Of a stretch of DNA of 64,000 nt, positions 35,359-49,209 are shown one piece after another. Each line of letters opens with the position of its first letter. The first letter of the stretch is position 1. A program made the position numbers and the translations under genes. Under the pieces are notes generated by a model. That model was not told the origin of the DNA. It saw nothing but the letters and a program-made list of their open reading frames with translations, and made no database searches. This DNA is from Lasioglossum baleicum (Eukaryota; Arthropoda; Insecta; Hymenoptera; Halictidae): contig NC_134929.1 of assembly GCF_051020765.1 (NCBI RefSeq), forward strand, positions 20,784,135 to 20,848,134, given 5' to 3'.

Positions 35359-35385
<27 letters not shown>
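35359..35385. repeat. GA microsatellite
   Basis: About 13 uninterrupted GA units. Confidence 0.95.
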
Positions 35386-37031
35386 CTGCCAAGATCAAAG
35401 ACCTAGAGTCCTGCATATTCGCTGAAGCTTAATGCTACATGCGTTGGGTTCCCGAGCGACGCCATTTTCTCTCTGTGAGGTACGAAAATTGAAAATTTAA
35501 TTTTGCGGATAATCGCTCGATGTTAAAACGATACGTTTCCACGTTGCTGGTTTATAAAGTCTGCTCTGTTTTGGAACCGGTGTTTCGTATTTTATTGTGT
35601 CGGTTATTATTATTGGCGGATCTTGCAAAATAAAAATTGCATCAAAGAGGAGCTTTGTTTAATAGTCTGATACTAATACGGTGATCGCGTCGAAAATTCT
35701 CTCAATCTGTTCACTGCTTTAAATCACGGCTGTTTATTGTTATTTGTAATGGTCGTGCAGTATATATTTTACTGTCTCGTTTTAATAATATTACAATTGC
35801 ATTATTATTTATTTATACTTCAGGCCTTCAGCCTATTACAAAAGGGTGATAAGGTTCTCATACTCAATTTAACCCTGTACGATATATTGATTGACTAGTG
35901 TCGCAAATAAATTAGTGCATCGAATGAAAAATAGACTAGTATAGTAAATAAGATTCTTATACCTACACCTTCACCGATATACATACACTCTTTTATTTAT
36001 ACATAAAATCTCACAATTTATCTTCCACTGCAGTCATTTAACTTTCATCGCAGACTTTAATGCAGTTCCATAATAATATCGACATTAATTCGATCGTTTA
36101 ATATTTGATCATACAACAAAGTACTCTTCATTCGGTTGTTTAAATGCCACAATACCTTGAAATTGATTTCCAGGTTTTTATTTTAAAAACAATGTTTATA
36201 AAGAAAAAACAAAAATGGACGAAGAACTCTTTCACGAAATTTCAAGCCAAGGAGAAGGAGAAAAAATACATCAGACAAATTCCTAGAATTCCTCGTTTTT
36301 CGCGAAAATTAGTCTCCGGTTTCGTAAGAGAATGGCGGCCAGCTGAGATTCATCCGACGAGGTTTCGCCGCTCCCGACTATCCAGGGGAATCCTTGGCTA
36401 TAGTTGATCTCTTACGACTCATTGTCAGATCCCTCTTTCCGTTGTATCATCCCAGGCCTTCTTGTATTCCCAGAGAAAAAATCGAGCTCTCTCCAGAGCA
36501 AACAATTTTCCCTCTTAAAGTAATACGTGTCCACGGATCCGCCGCCATTTTTCTGGGACGCAGCGAGCGCAAACTTTGCGACTTTCACCGAAAGTTAGAC
36601 AGGAGTTACAAGTTTCAGACGTGAGCAGGAGCTTCCAGTTTCGACCCACGAGACGGAAAAATTTCGTGGCTCATGTAGCGTCTCTGGTTCGTTCTGATAC
36701 GATTCATTAAGCTCTTTCACAATGATTCATTCACGATGTTCCGACTCTGTGGAGTTTCGACGTGCATTATCTTCGAATACATTATCATAAATTTTTAGGG
36801 CCGGACTTGAGAGCTGCCCTACTAAAACGCGCTGGATCTCCGCCATTTTCATCGTTAGCGAGGGCGAGGATATTCCCTTTTCTGTTCCATTTATTTTTCT
36901 TGTAATCACCAGTGTTATTAAGAACCAGCATAATGCAAAGATGTGCAAAATTAATTGAAGTAAACAACGATCAGAAAAATTGAATGAAGCCAATGAATTT
37001 GGTAAAAAGAATTTTAATAAAAAAAAATTAG

Positions 37032-37426
37032 ACCGACTTCGAAAAAACGCACTAAAAAATGCACTAAAAAGTATGAAATAATTTCCATTTAGTTTATGTG
37101 AATACACACGAACTTAAATACAATACATTCTTTTCGGAGACAGCGCAAAAAATAAAAATTTTCCAAATGACAGATGTTGCTGATTATGATTTCATTGGAA
37201 TATGATGGACTTGGAAATCAGTAGATGGGAAGAGAAGATACATTAATATGTGAAAGCATGTAGAAGAATTTAAGGATTTTCGTAATTTCCAGTGTCGAAA
37301 ATTTTCAATTTTGCACCGCCTGCGAAAGGTTGTATTATATTTAAGTTCGTGTGTATTCGCATAAATTAAAGGGAAATTATTTCATACTTTTTAGTGCATT
37401 TTTTAGTGCGTTTTTTCGAAGTCGGT
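37032..37426. mobile_element. 395-bp foldback with ACCGACTTCGAAAAA ends
   Basis: ACCGACTTCGAAAAAACGCA and TGCGTTTTTTCGAAGTCGGT are inverted ends. The arms pair further through AAAAAGTATGAAATAATT and CACACGAACTTAAATA. A third TTTTTCGAAGTCGGTT end at about 37828 closes the adjacent repeat block, suggesting a larger composite of the same family. Confidence 0.75.
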
Positions 37427-37525
37427 ATAATTCTTTGTATAAAATTTTTTTATTTCACACTTTTTAGTGGAATGAGCAGAATTTGTAGAACACCATAGGA
37501 TGGTTTTTCGGTCTTATTGGTTATT

Positions 37526-37843
37526 TGCAATAAAAACCGCAAAGAATGAAGAAATGCAAAATTTGTTTTCAAGGGACCAATCGGGAGACATACCCTACAA
37601 AATGCAGAAGGTTTCGTCCTGATTGATCCATCCATCTCGGAGTAATCGGTGAAAGAATTCATTTTTCGCAAATAAAATCGTAAGGAATAAAAAAATGCAA
37701 AATTTTGTTTCACAGGACCATCCCGGCGACATACTCTACAAGATGCAGAAGATTTCGTTCCGATTGGTCCATTCATCTCGGCGTAATCGGTGAACATACA
37801 TAGAAAAAAAGTAGCCTCCTCCTTTTTCGAAGTCGGTTAAAAA
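37526..37843. repeat. Two-copy 141-bp tandem repeat ending in TTCGAAGTCGGTT
   Basis: TACAARATGCAGAAGRTTTC occurs at 37596 and 37737. The copies share ATGCAAAAT..GTTT upstream and a GATTGRTCCAT..AATCGGTGAA segment downstream. The block ends in CTCCTCCTTTTTCGAAGTCG, a terminus matching the adjoining foldback. Confidence 0.7.
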
Positions 37844-40800
37844 CAATAATTGTTTCATTTACATTCCACAGACCGTAAATGATTATTATTTAGATGTTCA
37901 AAAAACAATTCTATTCACGGATCAACGGATCAAAATGGAGCCCGGTGTCTAGTGAGCTGGGCTGGCGTTCGCATAATCGCGCGCTGCCAGCAATATTTGC
38001 CAACTTTCCGGGTAAATTTTACGACAGGTATTTTCCGAAAATATCGGCGAAGAGACGCATTGTGCGCCCTTTGTGACACATTCGTTCGAACGCAGTTTAA
38101 AACGAGGGGACAGAAGAAAATTGCGACCCGTTCGCCATGGGATTGCCACGGGAATATTGAATGATAATCGAGGTGGTATTGCGTCGAATCAGTTTCCACG
38201 GGGAAAATGGAAAATCTCTGCGTTATTCCTGTCAGCGTGGCCGCTCTTTCGCCGCGGACAAAGGAAACGCAGAATTGGAAAGGAATCGAAGCGGATCTAA
38301 TTTCCTCTGTCTGGACCGATTCGCGGTAAACGATGACTGTCACTGTGCACGAGCCCGAATGGAAATCTTGCCATTTAACTGTGACAGCCTTGTTTAATAT
38401 TCTTAATGCTGCGAACTGCCGTTTTATCCCGTTACAGTCGCAGGTTTTCCTGAAATACTGACAAATTCTTCTGGGATATCGTTTAAATGTCTACTTCAAC
38501 GTGAAATGAAATCTCGCTTAAGGAGTTTATTCGTTCGATCTTCATTTTCATCGCACCATAAAATATTTCATAGATCATTTCCTGGGAAGTGGTCAGAGAT
38601 TGGAAATTTGAAAGCCCGATTAAAATTCAGGAGAGTGTACATATAACGCGGTCAACGAACACTTCGAAGGATTCTTAATTGATATCATCCTTCACAGAGC
38701 CGGTAAAGTCGACGACCAAGTAGATTATAAGTTTTTCATCAGGTAGAAAATTCATTTTTCATCGTCTCACCGCACCGCACCGGTGCGCTTCGAGCGTCGA
38801 TCATCGCGATCACACTTTATTCTCCCTTTTGACATTGATAGAATTGTAAAAACGGATGGGATGCTGCGCTTGTCGTCGTCTACTTCGAAAAATTGCGTAG
38901 ACAAATTACATTGAATAATTTAACCTTCGAAAACACTTCGATCACGAAAATGGAAAAACTTGTACGAAAATCCAGGAGATTCGACGTTGATAAAGCTTCT
39001 AAAACTTTCTCAAGAACTCGATAACTTCAGTTCTAAATATATTCGATTCCAATCACAGAAAGTAAAATCTCATATAAAAATCCATAAAGGCATTAACAAT
39101 TCAGGAATTCATGACTTTCATTCAAGATAATGGACATTGATAAAGTTGTCAAAATGGCGGAACCCCCTGTGCTTGTCGTTCTTAACCTCGAAAAATGGAA
39201 GCGTCGCATTTCGTAATTCAAGATCTGAAAATATTCAGTTTTATCCGTAAAATATTGAAAACCATTAGAGAATTCAAACAAAGCGTAGATAATGCAAGAA
39301 CGAATATTTCAGAGAAAAAATGGCTGCTTCTGCCATCTTGTGCTTCTACAGGATGGAAAAATTCTGAAATTGCTCGCAATTTATAATTTATCGTCCACAT
39401 TAATCGTATATTAAATTCGCCAAATATTTTCGTTGTTTCGCGCTCGTCGAACAAACTACCGCCGCAAGCCGCAAATCCGCAGTCTACTAACAAACAATGA
39501 GATGAAGTATTACATGATAACAATGCGGAACCGTGGAAGAGCTCGATTTCATTCATAAGAAGAGTGTTGAATTCGGTAAAAGCCGGGAGGAGTGATCGAT
39601 AATTTAAAAGTCGGGAATCGTGCGCAGAAGAATGAAGTCGCGTCGATCCATATCCGGCGTTTAAATGATTCAGGAGATCGATGGTCGGTTCCGACGCTAT
39701 TAATACCTCTCGCGCAGAAATCATTTCACGTCGATCTTACGCGGTAATAACTGACGCGCCTATTTCAATGAAAGAGCAATGCCCCGTTTATAATCCGTAA
39801 TTCTCCGTGATGCAGTATAATTCCGATCTAAGCTGCTTCGGGCTGCCTCGATCGATAATTTCGCTTGTTTCGCGACTTCCGGGAGAACCGGTGCACGGTG
39901 CATCGCAACCAGAGACTGCGCTGAATGTTCTCTGCAAAGTCCGATATGTCAACATCAAACGCGAGCGGAATTGAAAAGGCTGGAAAAGAAATAAAACCGG
40001 GTGTGTTTTTCACGTATTTGCCCGTGTAATGCTGTCTGTACACTGCAATCGAGCCCACGATATCGAAGAGAATCTAATTAAACCGTTTCCAAAGTCACCG
40101 GTTAATTCCGAACAATGATTCTCTGCTGATTCGATTGTTCGCAGAATTTTCGCTGGTTGTTAACGTCACCGTACGATACGAGAGCTGTTTGTTTAATCGA
40201 CGTTTTATATATCGAATGTTGCCGGCGTAAATGTATCCTTTAGCCTCATTACCTTTACATTATACTTACTCGACGTTGCAATTTCCACCGTTGCAGTCGA
40301 GATTGCAATAAACGCGAAATTAACGGAGACAATTTCACTTGAGCAGAATGTTATTCGTTAGAACGTTTATGGTTTTACGGTTCAGGGAAGCCTCGGAATA
40401 TAACGAAACGGAATTGACCAAATTTCCAAATTATTCTTTAAAAGTGAAAATCGTGGACGGAAGAATGAAATTTCATGAAATTTCACAGAGGAGCGAATAT
40501 TAAACGATTACATACAATATGGACGTCATTAATGTTTCAATTATGCGCGTCGCAGACTATAATGAAATCTGAATGTTGCATTTAATTCGATTGCTCCAAA
40601 GACCTCGGTTCTCTTTTTCTAAATAATTTCATTCGTTCAAAGTGCATTGTTCATTTGATACGCAAAATAATTACACATACAGATAACAGATACATTAAAT
40701 AACTAACATAAAATTCAATATTCATTTTCTTTCATTCTGATCGACCTTTCAATTCAAACGATTAGACTGTAAAACTAAACTTCCTCTGGACCGGTTTCAA

Positions 40801-42311
40801 AACAATTTTAATTGCATACACCCATTACACCCTGTCATCCTGCGATTTAACAACTACTTTAATTAGTAAGAATTTATGATAAATTCTTTCTCGATTCCCG
40901 AGTGCTCAAAGAACTCAATACGCCTTTCACGAACTTTTTAACGATCGGGTCCTATCAGTATCTTTTACTCCAAGAAGTTTCGTAGATATCGGACCAATTT
41001 CTGTTTAATAATTACTCGGTCGCGAGGTAGACGGGTTGCTTCATTAGGGAAGACGGTCCAATTAAATTCTGATTAATAAACATTCCCAATCCGTCCTTTG
41101 AAGTTCATTGGAAATTCTGTTCGATCGAAGGGCCTTCCCGTCGAAGGCTCTCGTAAGGGAGTAGCCCGAGGTTCATGAGCTGACAACACGTTAAAGCCAC
41201 AAGAAACGTTAAGACAGGCTTGGTTACAAGATCGTACATTAATTATCAGGCCGCGCCCTCCAGATGTAAGCGTGATTAAAGTGGAACGTAATGAGTTGTT
41301 TATCCTTCCCTTTGCTGTTCCACGGATAGGCTTACGGCCACACGCTCGCCGCAGTAAATTGCACGGATGGATTTCTGAATGATTGTCATGCTGCGTGTAC
41401 ACTTGGGAGCCGTTATCGAGAGTGTCACTTTCATGTGCTCATTCCGTAGAATTATACTTTTGCAGCTTCAATATCAGCAACCCAAATGAATTGCATTGAA
41501 TATCTTCATTGATTAGCTTTTTGCACCGAATTTTCGTTTGTTAGGTTGCGTCTCCACTTGGGAGCCATTATCGAGAGATGTTCATAAATTGTTCACTTCG
41601 CAACTTGAACTGTTTGCTTTTTGAAAGCCAGCAAACATTCTGCCTCCAAAATAGATTTCTTCGAGCTTCGAGCACCAAAGCAATATTAACCGAGACATTA
41701 GCTTAAATATGAATTCCCTATACGGCTATCCACTCGAAAGAAATCCACTTGCCGCGTAATCGTGGAAAATCAAATTTCAACGAGTCCAGCACTGTCAAAA
41801 GTTCATACTTAACCGGGCTCATTCGACACTTGACAATTGAATTTCTCGATGGTAATCACATTTATCACCGACGTGTGTCACGAGTCTCGAATATACATAC
41901 AATTTACACGGGGAGTGGCTGGTAGTCGGGACACAATGGCGCGTCAATCAATACATTAAGCAGATTGTCTGGTAAATTCGCGACCGCCGGGAATAAAAAA
42001 CCATTATTTGGCAATGGTTGACGTCTATCCAACATCGAACTCGATTCGGCTCGTTATCGATCTCCAGCGGAGATGCTTACAATCCCCTCGCAATTCAATC
42101 TTCCAGTTTGCTGATGATTCCCTGAGCCCTCTTAATTCTCGCGCTGACACGGCGCCATTTTATCTCGGCAGCTCGAGCGAACTCTTATAATTAGACCTTC
42201 TGCAACGTCTATTTCGTTCTGCTGAAAATATTTCGAAAGTTGAGGTAGTCTCGTGCCGATTTATAAAAATTTATAAAAAATTATAATTAATAATTTATAT
42301 TTCGTAATATA
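37844..42311. other. Non-coding, one small duplication
   Basis: No exon recognised. CACTTGGGAGCC then RTTATCGAGAG recurs at about 41400 and 41552. A solitary AATCCGCAGTCTAC motif lies at about 39474. Confidence 0.4.
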
Positions 42312-42974
42312 CAGTAAGGAGCATAACTGATTCCACACACTTTAAATCAGAACAACTTTTTTATGAATGGACCAAACAACTTCAATTTCTCTGTAAGGCT
42401 AGAAGAATTAGTTTCGTAAATGACGTCTAATGAATAAGTTGAAAAAATGCATTTGGTCGGAATTGTTAAAAATCAATACTAAAAGTTGATTTTTACAACT
42501 TTTTTACCTGGCCCGATAATGAAAATGTAAAAAATGTGTTTTGTCAACTGGTATGAATTATATACGCTCTGAATATTTCATTGAAATTGGTTAATTGGTT
42601 TACGAATTATAAACGATCGAAAATGGTAAAACTTTCCACTTTATGGTACACTACAAATTACCACTCTTGATCGTTTATAATTCGCAAACCGATTAACTAA
42701 TTTCAATGAAATTTTCAGAGCGTATATAATTTATACCAGTTGACCAGACATATCTTTTGCATTTTCGTTATTGACCCAGCTAAAAAAGTTGTAAAAATCA
42801 ATTTCTACTATTGTTTTTCACAATTCCGTCCAAATGGATTTTTTTAACATATTTTTTACGCATCATTTACTAAACTAATTCTTCTAGCCTTACAGAGAAA
42901 TTGAAGTCGTTTGGTTCATTCATATAAAAGTTGTTCTGATTTAAAGTGTGTGGAATCAGTTATGCTCCTTACTG
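42312..42974. mobile_element. Tc1-like foldback, intact copy A
   Basis: CAGTAAGGAGCATAACTGAT and ATCAGTTATGCTCCTTACTG are inverted ends flanked by TA (42310-42311 and 42975-42976). The arms pair through GTGTGTGGAATC, TTGTTCTGATTTAAAG and TATACGCTCTGAA..TTTCAT. It is 663 bp with no transposase. Copy B at 56185 is interrupted by a mariner. Confidence 0.9.
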
Positions 42975-45803
42975 TATATATTTCAAGAAAAATTACGACT
43001 GTAAATAACGCACCAAATCCCAGGCAAATTGACTCGAATAAGAGTTAGAGAAGCACACCTCGCAGAGAAACGAATTTTGTGAAACGTATTGTGGTCACTG
43101 TGTCCGACTATAGCCAGTCGCATTCTACTAGCCGCGCGGCTGACCACGCGCTGATTTATCTACTCGTCGCTGTGCCACCGCGCGCAGACGTATACTACTT
43201 ATTACGATACTAACGTTCCCCGGTGAAGTTTCCATCGATCATGCTGGCAGAAAAATTTCAATGTACGTGTTGTGTTCAGTACTGGTGCCCAGAAAATGGT
43301 ATTATCCTACAAAGAAGAATATTTATCCTCCAGGGAACATCTTATCAGACTGGAAAAATTTTTATGAATCGATGCGACAACTTGTATAAAACGTAGATAC
43401 GAAACAAAGCTTGTTCAATATGATCGAACTTTGAAATTTATGGGGCCATCGTGCTGTCGATTAGAACTCGGATAACGCGTGTCTTGTCGCCCGCGCTTCG
43501 CGAGAATACTAATGCGTCGGAGTCGAACTTTCGAAGTCGGTTATCCCGGAGACAATGCTCTGAATAGAAAAATTCACTTCGAGCTTTCCGACTTGGTTTT
43601 AGCATGTTTCCGGAATAGCAATCTCGTCGAATTGTTGGTTGTCCGGAAATAATTATCTCGTTTACACATTTCAATTCTTTATCCTGTGTTTACGAAAATT
43701 CGCGGAAAGAAATTTTCAGGTTGAAAAATGCTTTCATAAAATAATTCTTCGAAATGGAAACTTGCAGGTAGATGCACCGTTTCGTTTTACGCGTTTCCAT
43801 ATTTTTCTATATGTTCTGTATACTTTGTATCAGTCATACAAAATTCAAGAACTCTATAACCAGACTGCGAATACGAATCTTCAATAAGTCCATGCTCATT
43901 GTATATACAGTTGAGAAAGAAATGTCAACTTAATTTAACTCTTGACAGTAAATTTACAGACCACTAAAAACATATTTTCTGTTGTTCTTGAATGAATGCT
44001 GATCATTTCAATAATTGTAACATAAAAAGAAAATTGTGCTTTCGCAGGCGGTGTGTTTACTGTTAAGAAAATGGCGTTTGAGGTATTTGACGATCCAATT
44101 CAGATTCGGAATCGGTTCGCTCGAAAGAGAGGTGCTCGATCGAGCAATTACGAGGAATTATCCGAGGTCCGGGTCGTACGAGAGAGAACGCACGACGAAA
44201 TAAAAATAATTGTTCGACGTCGCCGTAATGAGAAACGTTTTCCGTCGAGGGATCGGCGCGGCCGACGCGAAATTGAATTTCACAGGACTCGATTAACGGC
44301 CGCGGCGCAAGCAATTACAACGGCGAACGGTAATTTGATTTATCGTTTGTCTTCCATGGTAAAATTCGAGCCGGTGCCAATTACATTCAGCCGCCTTTTC
44401 TTCATTCTTTCTTTTTCGATATCCTCGAAGATGTCAACGATGAAATTAAAGAGAATGAACCCAGAGATCATCGAGTGGCGAAAGAACATTGGACTGATTA
44501 AAAGTTCGAGCTTTCGAGAACGATTATCGAGTTTCGAGATCGTCGAGTTACATTGCTACACCTCGAAGAACACGGTTAATGCGCGCTACTTGCGGATTTT
44601 CATTCAGTATTGCTTGGAAACACGTTTAAATAATTTTATAATTGAGCTATGATTTTTTTCGAATTAATGTTTTCGAATGTTATCTTTTATCATTGTATTC
44701 GTGACGTTCTCCTGATTATTATGATAACCAACAAGACACAGTTCGGATTATATTTACTCGTTTAATCTACGATTTTTTTTGAATAACAAATGTTTTAATG
44801 ATGGAACTGATAATTTGTACAGTGAATCTATTAGCAGATAACAGAGGCTTTTAAATAATAATGACATTAACCTGATTTCAAAATTCAAAAGTGCCACGAA
44901 TTTACAGTTAATCGCTAACTATTTGTTAATACTGTGACAGCAGGAGTACGTCAGCGATGTTTTGCTACACAATTTAGTAACATTTCGAAGAGATTAAAGG
45001 GTCCCTTTCAACCCTATGGATTAAACCACCGCGCAGATCCAATTAGTATCGCTGACGATCGATGGAGATTACCGTCGATTGCTATACAATTTCGAACAAC
45101 GATCCTCGATCGCGACGCGTTCGCAACACCGCGACGCCCTTTAATCCGGAAACCGTTCAAAATGGTCGCGTTTTATGAAGGTCGAAGTGCATTTGTACGA
45201 GCATTCACAAAAATCGTCAATTTTTTATTTTTGAAAAACTACAGCGACGATCTTCTCTGGGCTGTTCATTTTTAATCGCCTTTTGTACATCTCGCAAACA
45301 CATCTTACATTTCCAAGTTGAATTTTTAAAAAATTTGTTTCAACGAATACAAATTTCTTTCTGTACCTTTAATTTTTAATCGTCATGTACATCCGGAAAA
45401 GAACTACAATAAGATTCTATTAGATTCTAAAGTTTTCTTTCTGTCCGATGCTAATTCCGCGACACCCGGTGTATCGACCTGGGATGACAAATTGTATGCG
45501 TTCGCGTATATTCGCAAAATCTTTTCTTAATTTCCGGTGGCCGCTTATTTCCGGTGTGAAATTAAGACCGCCTTAAGCTGGCAGCTTAGGCGCGTCAGTT
45601 TTAAGATGATAGCTGGCTGGAGGTTTCACAGAAGGGGGATTTATTTCGAAAAGTTATTAGAAATCTTCACGCCGATAATCCCTGCGAGAGATCTCCAAGA
45701 ATTGTTCCTCGATACTTTTCACATTATTATCTTCTGCCACTTGCGATCTCGACCGACATTCTCATCAAAATTCTCGCGGCGTAGTCTACCCTTACAAAAT
45801 GTA
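42975..45803. other. Non-coding, one long open frame of doubtful meaning
   Basis: A 199-codon plus-strand frame (44053-44652) is the longest in the window but is arginine-rich, matches nothing I know and shows no splice context. Otherwise nothing specific. Confidence 0.3.
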
Positions 45804-45986
45804 CAGGGCTTTCCAAAATAGTGATTGTATATTGTATACGAACAACATTTGTCCCAACACTTTCACAATTAATGTACAGGCTGTTTCATTTTTCCAATGG
45901 AAAAAATTGAATATATAAATATGTACACGAACTAGAAATGAATGTTACATTTTTTTAATTTTGTCCTCCTCCTTAAGAACACCCTG
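45804..45986. mobile_element. Possible short TA-flanked element
   Basis: CAGGGCTTTCC at 45804 and GGAAAGC-unlike right end AAGAACACCCTG at 45986 are flanked by TA but pair only over the outermost 5-6 bases. Weak evidence. Confidence 0.3.
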
Positions 45987-47334
45987 TACACGAAGAACGC
46001 TACTTTTATCGTGTTATGCTTGCTAAATATAAAACCGTCAACTGTTTTACATCATCGTCACGTATATAAACGACTTTCGTTTTCTCTTGAACAAAGAATC
46101 TTCAGTATCGTTGTAAACAACTTATACAGGCAGTTTCAACTATGGAGGTCCAAGTATTCAACAAAACACGATGATTGACTCGTCCGACGGAGTTCCCGCC
46201 ACATTTTTCTCGGTCAAAGACGAACAGCGATTTCCATTTACAATTCCGCCGCAAAGTTCGCCGCATCTTTCTTCGTCTAACTCGCGGTAAATGAAAAGTT
46301 TTATAACTGGCGGGGCAGCTAGTTCCGCGACGATAATGGGCACCGGTAGTAAAGATTCAGCTCGTAAAAAGGCAGAACGTTGTTTTGCGTGGTCTCCTCC
46401 GATGAAAAATGGAGGACGTCGTTTTATGCAAAGAGGAAACGCGCCACGGTGTTATCGAGATATACGCTCGCGGAGGATTCCGACGGATCTATGCGCTCGA
46501 CGCATCGACTTTGAGCGAAACAATCCACCATTGCTCCTGTAATCGGGGAGGGAGAGATTAAGCGCTGAAGCAGGGTAACTTTCGGATCAGCTCTCCTCGT
46601 TACGATCGTTACGAGTACATGATGCATTTCACTACAAATGCATGGTAGATTCATTCAAAAAATTTTTGTGAATGAATTTTTTGAAAATATATTTCTGATG
46701 CATCGATAATGCGGTACACAACAATACCTGAACCTGAAGAACGTACCACATACACTGAGCAACAAATAGAAATGGAAATTACAGAGAAAAATAACCTTGA
46801 ACCGATTTTGGACTTCACACACAACGTCTCCATTATCTCCAAATTCAATTTTCCTTGAGCCAAGATTTCAGAAACCCTAGAAAAATCTAATCACTCCGCT
46901 TCTTTCGGTAACAGTATTTTATTTGACATGATTAAATCTAGGTGCACGGTAGTGCACCAGCCAAGTTCTCACACTACATACCTCTCCTTTTACACGAAAC
47001 AACTTAGCCGTTTTTTAGAGGCTTATAACTCGACACTGAAGGCAGATGGAGAGGTGTAATTTCGTGCACTTGTTAAATGCTATCATGTCTCAATATTGAC
47101 AAAACATTAATCTTCCGACATTAGTAGGTTCCGAGATATAAGACCTCAAAAATCGCTTTTGTCACTGACTGACTGATTGAAGATCATCAAAACCTTTTGG
47201 GTACTTCCCATTGACCTACAACCTTGAAGTTTGGTACATAGGTCCACCATAACAAACACTCAAAGGAATAATTATCAAAGTTTGAAATTTTACACCTTAA
47301 AGGGGCAGTATTGAACAAAAAAAACATTACTCAT

Positions 47335-47565
47335 TGAAATTATTCAAACGTGGCCGTTACTTTTTAAACCAATGGCCATAAAAGGTGTTAGGTAGCGGCC
47401 AAGTTTAAATAATTTAGCTCTCCATGTAACTCTTTAAAAATTAAATAGCGTTCTTTTAAACTAATTTTTACAAACGCTTTTTTCAATATTGCAAGAGCTA
47501 TTTCTAAGCTAACGAACTTGGCCGTATTTTGTTTGTTCCTGTTTACAGGATGTTTTTGTTGGGAT
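47335..47565. mobile_element. Partial second copy of the ATCCCAACAAAAACATCC foldback
   Basis: The right half matches the element at 20865-21563. It runs from GGCCGTTACTTTTTAAACCA through AAATAGCGTTCTTTTAAAC to CAGGATGTTTTTGTTGGGAT. It keeps the uninterrupted site where copy 1 carries an insertion. The 400 bases before it (with ACTGACTGACTGA) may belong to the same element. Confidence 0.7.
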
Positions 47566-47822
47566 ACTACTTGCTAGAGGCTTCTCCGCGGAATTGCAAG
47601 GGAGGCGTCATAACGTGCTGCGTTTTTTAAGCGGAAAACATATTTCGCCTTAAATCCTGAATCTTTCAGCGATGAGAAATTGTCGAGACGAAGAATATCC
47701 CTTCTCTCGTGCATCCTTTCTAAATGGGTCAAGCCTGGCAATAAAGCATTTTTCAAAGCCTTGCTCGAAGTTTTCGTAAAACCAGCCGGTTTTTTGCCGT
47801 TCACTTATATTAATATTTATGA

Positions 47823-48083
47823 CTGGACTGCGGGTTTGCAAAATAAAAATTGTCTTTTGCCAGAAACCGGAACCATATATGACTTTCTTCAATAATCTTA
47901 AAAAGTCCCAAATCTGAAATTCTTTTAATCTTGTTACCATTCAATTCAATTTCCTGCATCAATTGCAAAAATACGAGCGAAATAAAAATTCTTTTGTGCA
48001 TTAATGATTTTCGAAAAATTAAAAATGATCCTTTGATGTTCCTAAAGTAAACATTTTTGTTTTACATAAAAATTGGCAGTCTA
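47823..48083. mobile_element. TIR element, ACTAGACTGCGGAT family, diverged
   Basis: The left end CTGGACTGCGGGTTTGCAAA and right end TACATAAAAATTGGCAGTCT are inverted. TTATGA precedes the left end, as in the RER1 intron copy, but the right flank (TACGCC) does not repeat it. Confidence 0.5.
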
Positions 48084-48508
48084 TACGCCGTCAAGTTTTG
48101 TCTGCGAAAGGGTGGAAACAGCTCGTTGATCACGTTATGCGGGAGTCTGTCAGTATGCACCTGAAATTGAAAGATGCACAATTATGGGCAGTTCACACAG
48201 TGCGGAACTTAAATTAGCCCCGATCGAGGAAATATTCGCCATAATTACGGTCTCGACCGCGCCATTCCGTGGCTAACTCGGCTCGCGAACAAAGCAACGG
48301 CCCGCGGAGTCACCCGGTGACCAAATTAGCGACAGTTTGGCTTCGACAAACTTTCACCACCGCACTGAAAACCGGCACGGCGTGACAGGTGCGATAATTA
48401 CCGCGAGCTCATCGAAACAAGCCTCTGGCACATATTCGAAATAAAAATTCCAGCAACCGACACGCAGTGCCGCAGTTCGCGGTCACGTTCCTCTGTCAAA
48501 AACAGAGA

Positions 48509-49061
48509 ATGCGGATTTATGTACATCTGTCGCAAAAATGGGTTGGTGAGCCTCGGTGAATTATTTCCAACTTTTTGAAAATTAATAATGCAGTGAAAAA
48601 TGTTTGCGGCTGTCTCGAGATTAACCCTCTGACAATTAATCGAAATGAATACTAGATGATTGCATAAGTTGAAAATAAAATTCAATGGTCAAATTTGAAA
48701 AAATACAGCGCTTTATTAATCAATTGTATAGTCACTATATTCTTTTCTACAATTAGAAAAACTGCGACATCTATGAAAATGAGGAATGAATGCGGATTTA
48801 TGTACATCTGTCGCAAAAATGGGTTAGTGAGCCTCGGTGAATTATTTCCAACTTTTTGAAAATTAATAATGCAGTGAAAAATGTTTGCGGCTGTCTCGAG
48901 ATTAACCCTCTGACAATTAATCGAAATGAATACTAGATGATTGCGTAAGTTGAAAATAAAATTCAATGATCAAATTTGAAAAAATATAGCGCTTCATTAA
49001 TTAATTATATAGTCACTATTCTTTTCTACAATTAGAAAGATTGCGACATCTATGAAAATCG
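48509..49061. repeat. 281-bp tandem duplication, two copies
   Basis: GCGGATTTATGTACATCTGT begins at 48511 and 48792 (period 281). Both copies are near identical through CTCGAGATTAACCCTCTGAC and end at GCGACATCTATGAAAAT. The high identity implies a recent event. Confidence 0.92.
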
Positions 49062-49209
49062 GACACGAACTTATGCAATCAACTGATACAGGAAAAGTAA
49101 ATTTTTAGGAGTTATCAATTAGAACTGTGAACGATCCTAAGCATCGTCGATTACATAGCTATAAAAATCGTCGATTGTCCAAGCGTTAAATGATCAGAAC
49201 AGCTATTAA

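Larger units (their letters stand above)
32327..37031. other. Upstream intron or 5' region of the receptor, small repeats only
   Basis: No further receptor exon was recognised on the minus strand. Items seen are a solitary Tc1-like end at 32958, two identical hairpins at 34028 and 34536, a GA microsatellite at 35359 and an AAAATCCGCC-like TIR remnant (reverse) near 35610. Plus-strand frames over 32284-32679 are antisense to the receptor exon. Confidence 0.4.

Noticed and set aside
45470..45800. GACACCCGGTGTAT as a further transposon end
   Set aside because: No inverted partner at a sensible distance.
48119..48170. Minus-strand exon starting after TTTCAG near 48161
   Set aside because: The frame shows no class-B extracellular-domain residues and no suitable donor; it falls next to a TIR element.
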